Shown here piece after piece: positions 55,801-64,000 of a DNA stretch of 64,000 bases. The notes below the pieces were generated by a model. It worked only from the letters and a program-made list of their open reading frames with translations. It had not been told where the DNA came from and searched no databases. The stretch comes from Bursaphelenchus xylophilus. Lineage: Eukaryota; Nematoda; Chromadorea; Rhabditida; Aphelenchoididae. The first letter of the stretch is position 1; each line of letters starts with the position of its first letter. A program made the translations under genes and the position numbers. The DNA lies in contig CAJFCV020000001.1 of the NCBI GenBank assembly GCA_904066235.2, positions 14,751,291 to 14,815,290 of the forward strand, read 5' to 3'.

Positions 55801-58800
55801 GGACCTCTCTCAGGCCATGGGAGATCAGTTCGCGATTAAAAATGGCGTTTTGAAACCGCCGTCTTCGAGTGATCCCGATATTATTGATGAGGCCATCAGA
55901 ATTGTGGATGCAGAACAGTCCAGAGACCTCGATGAGGACGAACTTTTTGATGAAAGGCTTTTGGTGAGTTGTGGAATGAATTGGGACGGGTTTTGGAAAT
56001 TTGTTTTGGGTTTGAAATCTTTCGTGGTGGGACCCAGAGCGATGTAGGGTGAGGGTGAATTTTGAATGAAGATTTGAGTTTTACGTGGAATTGGAGGAGA
56101 ATTTTGATATATAAGGGATGCTAGAGGATCATTGAGCATTTTTATAGATTTTTGGAGGTTTTTATCGTTTTCGTGTCGAGACCAAAAGTTGATTTTTGGA
56201 AGTGGAATAGTTTGATAAAAAAATTGTTTCAGGAGGTCACGGAACAGCTGGTTGAAGAACGAATGACCACCTACAAACGAGAACGAGCCCGAACAGCGAG
56301 CAATCACTCCATCTCCGACGACGAGGTCATCAAGATATTGTACACCCCGGACAAACTCAACGAAGTCCCCATGACGCTGTGCCCGCACGGCAAGGTTCAA
56401 GTCGACTCGATACACGGCGGCAAAGTGAAGGCCGTCAACAAGGCGCCGCTCCTCGAACTCCTCGCCATGTACAATATAAAAGTTGCGGCGAGCGATGGCC
56501 GAACCGTCGGCCGGGAGGGATGCGGCCTGTTGACGGGCGAAGATCTCTGCATGGAATGCATCAAAATGCTGGAAAAGGAGTACAGCTGGAAGGAATCGGT
56601 GGACTCGAGCCAGGAAATGCTGACTGTCATCCTGGCCAGAGCCAACACCGAAGCCCCGCCGGACGCTTGCTATGTGTCCAAGAAACAACTCCAAAGCTAT
56701 AAGAAGTTGGTGGTCCAAGAAATGAATTATCAGAAGTCCCTCACGCCCAAGGAAACGATCACTTTAGTTTTTTCGACCGAAAATTCGCCAAAATTGGCGG
56801 AAAATTCGAAAATTTTGGATGAACCCCTCAAAAAACGAAGAAAAGTTGGCTCGGATGAGGAGGATATTGATGGAATTAAAATGGAAAAGGGTGGGTTTGA
56901 GTTTTACCAAGAATTTTTGGAGGTTCAAAGGAGAAATTTTGATTTTTGAAATGGTTTTAGCAAGTATTTCGAATTCCCCGACCAGAATTGACCCCATGGA
57001 TGTGAATGAACAGACGAGCAATGAAGAACAGGTCGAGAAGGAGCGGGAGGATCAAATTCAAGAAGAAAAGAAGGAGAATGGAGTGGAAAACGAAAAAGAA
57101 ATACAAAAAGAGGAAGAAAATGGCGAAAAAGAAGTAAAAGAAGAAGAAATGGAAGTCGAGGAAACCGAAGAAGCAAAGGAAATGATGAAAAAAGAAGTTG
57201 TAAATAGCCGGAGGTTGGAAGTTCAAAAAGAAAATGGAAAGAAATTGGGAAAAACTTCAAAAAATCAGAAGAAATTGACGAAAAAGATAGAGAAAGAGGA
57301 TGAAAATGAGGATAAAGAGCAAGAAGAGGTGGATGGAATAGATGAAAATGAGATTAGAGATTCGGAAACACCAGAAAATGATGAAAATCGGCCGGAAAAT
57401 GACCAAAATTCGGAGGAAATTCGAAATTCCCGCGAAAATTCGGAGGAAATTGAGAAAAAGGAGTCGGAAAGCGATGAAAATGACGATGAAAATAATGAAG
57501 AGAACAATGATGAGAACAATGATGACAATAATGACGACAATAACGACGAATTTAGCCCACCGACGAAGCCCGAAGACCCCGACGATCCGGACGTGGAAGT
57601 GATAAAAGAAGTGATCCGAGCCCCCGTAAAACAAGTCTACTTCAACCAGGAGCTGGTCTGCCCACACGACGAATTCCACCCGAACCATCGCATGACCTGG
57701 ATGTACAAATACGAATGGGACACGTTGATCGTATCCCGTTTCGCGAAACACAGATTCATCCCGGTCCACTCGGTGGAATGCCAGAATTGCTCCACTCAGC
57801 AAGAGGTAGGTTGTGTAGGGGGTTTTTTTGCATGATGTGGAATTTTTTATTTTTTTGCACAGTGCGAAATTTTTTATTTTTTTTTACGGGGCGAAATTTT
57901 TTGTTTCTTTTTTTGCACGGTGCGGAATTTTTTATTTTTTTTGCACGGTGCGAAAAATTCTTTTTTTTTGCACGGTGCGAATTTTTTTTTGGCACGGTGC
58001 GAAATTTTTTATTTATTTTTTTGCACGGTGCGGAATTTTTAATTTTTTGCACGGTGCGAAATTTTTTAATTTTTTTGCACGGTGCGAAATTTTTTATTTT
58101 TTTTGCACGATGCAAATTTTTTTATTTTTTTGCACGGTGCGAAAAATTCTTCTTTTTTCCACGGTGCGGAATTTTTCATTTTCTGCACGGTGCGAAAAAT
58201 TCTTATTTTTTTTGGCACGGTGCGGAATTTTCAAAAATGGAAATTCGCGCACTGTGCAAGAGAATTTTGAGGTTTTCGGTTATAATTTAGAAGAACGGGG
58301 GATTTTTTTGAACGGCTGGTCGTGTACTGCAGAAAAGACATTTTTTACTTGACCGCACCGTGCAAATGTTTTTTGTTTTTGAATGAATCAAAAAAACGTA
58401 AAATAAGGTTGTAAATTTTGTTTTCAGGAAGCGGACCAACGTCGAACTCAAATTCAGAATCAACTAACCGCGATTGGGAATTCGTTGAGAAAAGTGTTCA
58501 GTAATGCAGAGAAGCGGAGTTTTTACGAGACTTCGCCGGAATACACAAAGGCACTGTGCTCCAAATTCATCCATCGTTTTAGGCACGCTCTAAAGTAAGG
58601 ATTTTTCATGGTTTTAAGCAATGCCAAGGAGATTCAAGTTTTCGTGGTGGGACTCAAAAATTTTTTTGTTTTTATTGAAATTTGGGTTTTATAAAATTTC
58701 GAGGTGTGTCGTAAAACAGAAGTGGTTTTTTATGCAGATTTGAAGGATATAAACCCGATCTTCAGAGCGAAACATCCAGTTTTACCCCACATTTGCCAAG

Positions 58801-59828
58801 ATTGCCTTCTCTGCAAAGAGCACCAGAAACCGTTTTTCCGTTCCACCGACAATCATGACCCCCACCTGCTGGACGAGGTCCTCAGCGAGCTCTCCGGCCA
58901 ACCGACCCTTTTCTCCCTCGGCATCGCCCTACCATCCTCGTCGACGGAGCCCGCGCCGCAAGTAACCGGGCTCCCGGTCACCGAAAGCGAATGGGAATGC
59001 ATCACGGAGAACCTGCAGAAGCACGCCGACATTGGAGAAGCAAGAGAGGTCTTCCTGGAACAAGGAGACTACATTGAATTCTGCGAGGACTGCAATAACA
59101 AAGCCCTGGAGGCGATTCGAACACAAAAGTGCACTTATCCAATGGGAGCCGACATTTATGTGAAGGTGGTGAGTGGAAACAGGTTTTATTGGGTGGAATT
59201 TTGATTAGAATGGGTGTAGCGGGGATTCGGAAGAATCAAAAATGATTTCCGGCGGTTTTCTGACAGTTCCCCTGATCCTCAGGGACTTCGTGGTGGGACT
59301 CAAAAAATTTTTAAGATTGCCGTGTATCAGTGAAAAAATATTTTTTAAAGGGTAGAATAGACCTAGAACGGTGTAAGGAAGGGATTTAGAAAGTAATAAA
59401 AAAAAATGTTTTCGTGGTGGGACCTTATTTTAAAATATTTTTTTTCAGAAACAAGACGACGAAAGTAGCCCCGACAGAACGAACCGAAGAGGCGCAGTAA
59501 CGAGAAGAGGAGCGAATAAAAATCTGGTCAGAGTGAAGGTAAGTCGATTACCGGCATTTTCAATATGAAATTGAAGATGCGCTCCGTGGACACGATCAAG
59601 AAATTGAAAGTGGAACTCTACAAACGCACCAGCCAAAGCCCGGCGGACCAACTCCTCTACTGGAACGACAACGTCCTGGCCAACGAGATGACCCTGTTCG
59701 ACGCCGGAATCGAGGCCGGCAACAGCCAGAACCCGATCATCTTGTTCACCCAACAGAAAACGGAGATTGCCGAAGCGCCCCGACCCCTCGAAAAAGGCTT
59801 CAAAGACACGGCGCTGTCCTCGGCCTAA
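52836..59828 (+). CDS. usp-48: Ubiquitin carboxyl-terminal hydrolase 48 (USP48)
   Basis: Fifteen exons join in phase to about 1384 residues: 52836-52886, 52926-53050, 53114-53294, 53442-53591, 53627-54042, 54299-54515, 55236-55448, 55539-55652, 55691-55963, 56233-56890, 56961-57805, 58428-58594, 58766-59168, 59449-59538, 59577-59828. The Cys box GLSNFGNFCYVNSFLQ puts the nucleophile at about residue 112 (Phe replaces the usual Thr before Cys). The His box NCGHYYD gives His361. CSCG and CSKCG are zinc-binding pairs. The last 84 residues are a ubiquitin-like domain (TIKKLKVELYKR) ending GFKDTALSSA, as in USP48. Exon 11 adds a long Glu/Asn/Asp-rich insertion. The exon 13 acceptor (CTTCAG at 58765) and the 38-base last intron were chosen by phase. 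Confidence 0.92.
54530..55230. repeat. Foldback repeat in usp-48 intron 6
   Basis: AACATAATAAATCGCCTGTG at 54568 is mirrored by ACAGGCGATTTATTATGTT at 55206. Arms of about 300 bases match inversely (for example CGAGGGTGCTGATTTCGAAA). The intron ends 5 bases later, so the right arm nearly touches the acceptor. Confidence 0.88.
57856..58363. repeat. GCACNGTGC array in usp-48 intron 11, GCACGGTGC-dominated
   Basis: About 20 copies at 20-30-base spacing. Unlike other arrays, nearly all have the G centre (GCACGGTGC) and all are embedded in AATTTTTTATTTTTTT spacer, so this array looks recently homogenised and is asymmetric in strand. Confidence 0.9.
59286..59424 (+). promoter_or_regulatory. Two sense-strand TTCGTGGTGGGAC motifs in usp-48 intron 13
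   Basis: Copies at 59286-59301 and 59409-59424. Others lie at 39108 and 40889 (hsr-9 introns), 56019 and 58639 (usp-48 introns), 50112 and 63884 (minus strand) and 26592. See the finding for interpretation. Confidence 0.5.
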
Positions 59829-60163
59829 CCGGTTAGAGAAGTACTAATTTTGATTAACTAGTAAAAACGTGATTTTTCTGAATTTTTCACAGCTTGTACC
59901 TACTATAAGATATGAAAGTGCTAGAACACCCATCTAGAGCGAATTCGGTGAAAGATCATGAGGGTTTATAGAGAATTGGAGATGAAAGTGCGGGTAGGAT
60001 TGTTTTTTCCCCAAAATTTTGAAGTTTTTTTGAGATTTTTTTTGAAAAATTTCAATTTTTTGATAAGGAGTCAAATTTTTATTTTAAAATCGAAAAAATC
60101 AGGCCAAGAAATAGTATTTTCATTCTCCAATTCAACACTATCCATAAATCTAACCTTGATTTA
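59829..60163. repeat. 3' flank of usp-48 and left arm of a palindrome
   Basis: From about 59970 the sequence matches the inverse of 60430-60640 (GAGTCAAATTTT..AAATCGAAAAA, TGGCCAAG..AATAGTATTTTCA, ACACTATCCAT). No gene. Confidence 0.6.
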
Positions 60164-60410
60164 CAGTGGGGGACCTGATCCAGTGGCAAAAAACGTACCA
60201 TTTTGCATCCGGGAAGCATCAAAAATGTGGAAAAATGCTTCCCTCTTCAAGTGAAAAAAAACTTTGTTTTGAAGGGCTCTCACAAAAAGAGTGGGCGCGC
60301 TTTTGAAATCGGAGTTTTTTCACTTGGAGAGGGAAGCATTTTGCCACATTTTTTATGCTTCCTGTATGCGAAATGGTACGTTTTTTGCCACTGGATCAGG
60401 TCCCCAACTG
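60164..60410. mobile_element. Tc1/mariner-like MITE inserted at a palindrome centre
   Basis: Termini CAGTGGGGGACCTGATCCAG and its inverse, TA on both sides, 247 bp. Close relative of 10829-11085. Confidence 0.87.
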
Positions 60411-61285
60411 TAGATCAAGGTCAGACTGGTGGATAGTGTCGAATTGGAGATTGAAAATACTATTCCTTGGCCTGGTTTTTTCGATTTTCAAAAAAAAATT
60501 TTTGAGATTTTTTTGTGAAAAAATTCAATTTTTTATAAGGAGTCAAATTTTCATTTGAAAATCGAAAAAACCGGGCCAAGAAACAGCATTTTCAATCTCC
60601 AATTCGACACTATCCATCAGTCTGACCTTGATTTAGAACTTGAAAAATTTCCTCTAAAATTCCCCGTCAGAATCGCTTATTCTTGTGTTTTTATTGCCTT
60701 TTTTACATACTGTAGTGCTATTTCAACTTACTCTTAACCCTGTTGTTCGATTCACCCCGATAAATTCGTGAGTTTCGCCCAGTTATTTCCCCCCGATTCT
60801 TCTCTCACTACCATGTTTTCACGGGTCTTTCCATTGTTAATTTATGCCGTTGTTGGTCTCGGTCCAAGCTATTTATGCCGCGCATATGATCATACAGTCA
60901 AAATAAAGTTTAAATATATCAGATTTTGGCCAATTTTTACCGTAAAACCACCAAAAAATTCAACTAAAACAATATAATTTATTCGAAAAAACAGCGATAT
61001 CCAATGAGATATATGACAATAAAGCGTGATATAAGATTGATTTGATGTTAGAAGAGGGAGAAAAACAATATAAAGCAAAAACTGAGCAAAATTAAAAAAA
61101 ATTTTTTTGGTATCAAGTATAATATCGACCCGAAATTGGAGGAAATTCACCCGGATTTTCGCTAAATCACCCGTATTTTGTTCTAAATTACCCGAGTTTT
61201 GATGCTCATTCAAAAATTTTTAAATTAATTTGTCGTAAAATTCGACCTAAAAATCTCAAAAAATCGGCAAAAATTAGACCGAATT
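60411..61285. other. Right palindrome arm, then unassigned DNA
   Basis: 60430-60640 pairs with the left arm, with the block from CTATTCCTTGGCCTGGTTTT also repeated within the arm. 60660-61285 shows no supported gene. Confidence 0.45.
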
Positions 61286-63300
61286 TCAAAATTTTTCCCT
61301 TTGTAACCCCCTCGCTAAAGGGCTTCGATATTGGGTCATGAGTTTCTCTTCCTTCGCCGCGATTTCATCCAGCACTTTTTTGGCCTCTTCCATTGCACTG
61401 TGCAGGACAAAAGTCGCGAAATAACTGTTCAATTCATATGGGGCAGCATGAACTTCGGCATACGTCGAGTACTCGAATCCCGCTAGAGCCTTGGATGTGT
61501 CGATGTAGAAGGTTTGGAATGTTTTTAGCAACGAATCCAGCTGCACCATGGACGGATAGGTCCGTTTGGGAAGGCTGAGAAAAACCATCTTCTTCGGGCG
61601 ATCCGCGTTTTTATATTGGAACAACGCGAACTGTCGCAACTTCTTCAGCTCGTCGAAGACGATCTTCGGCGATTGGCAAATGGGACTTTTGAGGTTCAGC
61701 CAATTGTAGTTGGGCATAAATATCAGATTCGAGGCTCGTTGAAACGGCAACAATTTGCAGACCAAATCCAAGGAGGGCTCAATTGCGAGAGTTTCGTGGA
61801 TCTAAACGCCAAAAATGCAAAAAAAATGAAGCTGCTTACCTGAATACAATCGTACCACTCGGTGAGCGGCATTGGCCATCTTCCACACAAGATCAATGTG
61901 TAATCTCTGCCCGCGTGAGTCATTCGATAGAGCTCTTCGCGTCCGGGAGGCATTGTACGCATAAATGGACGGAGTTCCTGCTCTTGGATTACAACCTGCA
62001 AAAAATGATGTTATAATTGAGGGTTTAAAAAATAGTCGCATAAAACGTCGCCTTTGAAGGTTATCATAACATTTGGGAAAAATGAAGGACCCACACTCCT
62101 CAAAAAGTGTAGACAACCCGGAATCGACATTTAATCGATCCAACTCCCATTTTACAACCATCGTATAACATGTCCTGCGCAGTTTGCAAAGTAGTCTAAA
62201 CTTGAAAGCAAAACAACCAAAAAAACTTACAGAAAACTTAGTACTAGTCTCTACATCCACTTTCTCCACAACTTTCTCACACTTCTTCCCTCTTTCAACT
62301 TCTTTTTCTTCTTTATCTTCATCAAGCAGATCACACTGAACTCCGCTGTCTTCGAACTCAATCCGTTCGCTCTGAACTGCGGATAAAGTGTCGTGCCAGT
62401 CCCCATTGGTGTCAGTGCCCGTTGAAGGAGTGGAATCGGGGTAGTCCACCAGATTTGTGCTAATTTTTGCCGGCTCCAAATTTTGGTCGGCAAGAGAGGT
62501 CAAAGGCGGCGGTTTTGGCTTCGGAACAGCCTGTTTTTCCCTCGAACTGGACTTTCTCAAAGGCGAAGGAGATTTCCGACGTTTTGAGGAGCTCTCTTTC
62601 CGGGAATCTGATCTTCGAGACGACAGTTTTTCATCTGGAATATTAAAATAAGGTGGGTAAATTTTGGAACAAAAACTTGCAGAAATGACCGTAACACACC
62701 AAAAAATAAGTAGAAACCATGTGAGACGCATGAGACAATATTACATAAAAATTCTAGCGATTGTTACCAGATCAAGTCCAGTTGTTACCTAAAATAAGAC
62801 CCGTTTTTTAACTGAAAGCCGGGAAATCCAATGGTCGCCAAAAAATCACAAGCACTCAACTGTTTTAAAAATTTCAGACGTATAAGATCATAAAATTCGA
62901 AGTCAGTTCCGCAATTTGCACCTTATACTTGAGGTCAAGGAAAAAGGGATAAATATTGGTGTAATGTCATAGATATTGCTTGAATACCTGTTTTAATATT
63001 CTTTCAGGTTCACATTTACCCTAAATTACCATGAGGATTCTTTCAATTTTAAAACAATTCAACTTGCTTCACCTCCCCAAATTGTTTTAGATAATTTAGG
63101 TGAGAAAAATTGGAAAATTTCGACAAAAGCGAAAAAATACAAGAAAATCAAGGAAATTCTTCTTTCTCCATTCCCACATTGACCTCATTCATCTAAAGAT
63201 AGGACAAAACATAAGAATTCTCACCTGATTGACGTTTTCTTTGTGGATAAGGTCCATGGCGACGTGACTCCAATCGCATATCAGCTCGAACTCGAGCCAT
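61286..63300 (-). CDS. Unknown protein with Ser/Arg/Lys-rich N-terminus
   Basis: Exons 63225-63300, 62231-62634, 61840-61995 and 61286-61801 join in phase to 383 residues. The N-terminal part is basic and serine-rich (SSRRSDSRKESSSKRRKSPS). An acidic linker follows (LLDEDKEEKEVERG). The second half is a globular-looking region with LTEWYDCIQIHETLAIEPSL, LVCKLLPFQRASNLIFMPNY and a C-terminal helix of Glu/Lys. I do not recognise a family. The coding sequence contains one perfect TGCACAGTGCA (61394-61404, encoding LHSA), the only full 11-mer palindrome seen in a supported exon. Confidence 0.72.
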
Positions 63301-63581
63301 TGAGCACAATCTTGCGCCACAACACAAGATCTAACCCTCCGCCAACTCCTCAACAAAATCCCGTCGTTTTCGGCGGAGTCGACGAATTTGACGGAATGTC
63401 ACAGACCTATTGGAAATTTGACAAAATGTCACAAGGATTATTGGATTTTCAAATCAACGATTTCCCAGGATTTTTCAGTGGGACAAATGGTTGGTGAAGG
63501 CTGTAGAAAGTTTTAAAAAGCCAAATAAACATCAAACTCCAAGAATAATACAGATTTTTTATATGAATCTTCATAATTTAC
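63301..63581. other. Short intergenic interval
   Basis: Contains the promoter of the minus-strand unknown gene; no distinct motif seen. A stretch at 63390-63440 repeats CAGACCTATTGGAAATTTGA / TCACAAGGATTATTGGATTT weakly. Confidence 0.35.
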
Positions 63582-63785
63582 TCAATAATCCTCTGGAATA
63601 TAAAATGGAGTGCGCAGATTCTCGGTGGGGAAGAACGCCACGTCGACGATGGTCAATTCGACGGTGAAACTGGCTCCGTCTTGCAGATCGATCGTAGATA
63701 TGAGGCTCTCTTCCGATTTCTCTTTTGTGTTTTCGGCCGAAAATAAGGCTTCGGCCGAATCCGGAAAGCTGGCTTCTTTGGCTAG
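63582..63785 (-). CDS. Last exon of an unknown gene, 3' partial
   Basis: After an acceptor at 63786-63788 the frame reads LAKEASFPDSAEALFSAEN and then DLQDGASFTVELTIVDVAFF and ends IPEDY before TGA (63582-63584). The composition and the canonical acceptor support a true exon. Upstream exons lie beyond the window. An intronic TTATCGTGGCGGGACCT motif at 63884-63899 lies in the sense direction of this gene. Confidence 0.6.
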   Translation of the reverse strand, partial: LAKEASFPDSAEALFSAENTKEKSEESLISTIDLQDGASFTVELTIVDVAFFPTENLRTPFYIPEDY

Positions 63786-64000
63786 CTGAAATAAAAAAAA
63801 GTTGTAAGGTGTTGTTATCTTCCATGAGACTTCATTTCAGAGTCATAAAAAGGGGATTTTACGAAAACCAAAATTTCAATTTTAGGTCCCGCCACGATAA
63901 TTTGAAAATTATAAAATCGATTTCAAAATTTATATTTTGTGTTTTTTTAAAATTTTAAGCAAACTGACCGCTTGAAATTGTAAAAAAACAAATAAAATTT

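Noticed and set aside
57257..57802. Minus-strand frame opposite usp-48 exon 11, Ile/Phe-rich
   Set aside because: Antisense shadow of the GAx/AAx-rich acidic insertion; the composition mirrors the sense strand exactly.
208..58363. Long open frames on both strands rich in Cys, His, Thr-Val-Gln and Leu-His-Cys-Ala
   Set aside because: They are the six-frame reading of the GCACNGTGC palindromes (HCAV, CTVQ, ALCK, HSAK). They appear equally on both strands, have no splice logic and vanish outside arrays.
58704..58765. Upstream extension of usp-48 exon 13 (CRKTEVVFYADLKDINPIF)
   Set aside because: Open frame, but it cannot be joined in phase to exon 12. The acceptor CTTCAG at 58765 restores phase and gives AKHPVLPHICQDC.
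1..64000. Telomeric or SL RNA repeats
   Set aside because: No TTAGGC runs and no spliced-leader-like RNA gene were seen.

Overview
The window is nuclear DNA of a free-living-type nematode; the genus cannot be set from the sequence alone. The evidence is genes split by many short introns with TTTCAG acceptors, orthologues of ARNT/AHA-1, 53BP1/HSR-9 and USP48, a nematode-type seven-helix chemoreceptor, and many small TA-flanked terminal-inverted-repeat elements. I rebuilt ten genes completely with consistent splice phase, three more as plausible complete models without a family name, and several partial ones.

Layout. 1-1690: 5' part of a DDAH/amidinotransferase gene (minus). 1691-9619: about 8 kb without a clear gene, holding a palindrome array, a composite inverted element and a 136-bp satellite with 4-mer higher-order structure. 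9620-17040: aha-1/ARNT (plus), mitochondrial ribosomal protein L43 (minus) and a four-helix membrane protein (minus). 17041-32192: a 15-kb repeat-rich stretch made of palindrome arrays, a hAT-type MITE, a head-to-tail chain of six TIR elements and two large foldback elements carrying tRNA-like cores. 32193-42032: a compact housekeeping block of GPN1 (minus), CFDP1/SWC5 (plus), RPS19 (minus) and HSR-9/53BP1 (plus). 42033-52835: a dead Tc1-like transposon, a duplicated fragment of hsr-9, a chemoreceptor, MRPS31, a small minus-strand gene and a divergent TTF-zinc-finger (hAT-derived) gene. 52836-64000: USP48, a lysine/serine-rich unknown gene (minus) and the last exon of another minus-strand gene.

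The most unusual feature is a short near-perfect palindrome, GCAC-N-GTGC (usually TGCACTGTGCA or TGCACAGTGCA). By eye there are several hundred copies in about 14 arrays, one roughly every 20-35 bases, in introns and intergenic DNA and almost never in exons. It also fills the interiors of several TIR elements. It resembles no repeat class I know. Its CAGTGCA half matches the core of the C. elegans X-chromosome pairing-centre motif, which is a testable but speculative link.

Other recurring signals are a strand-specific intronic motif (TTTTCGTGGTGGGAC), a second intronic motif (CATGgATAATATAA), a promoter-like motif (GGGTCAAGTCTTCCC, often paired with an inverted CTTGACCC) upstream of several genes, and three genes whose TAA stop lies inside an AATAAA signal. 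The genes form no evident operon or shared pathway, although two mitoribosomal proteins and two DNA-damage/chromatin genes (HSR-9, CFDP1) occur here.
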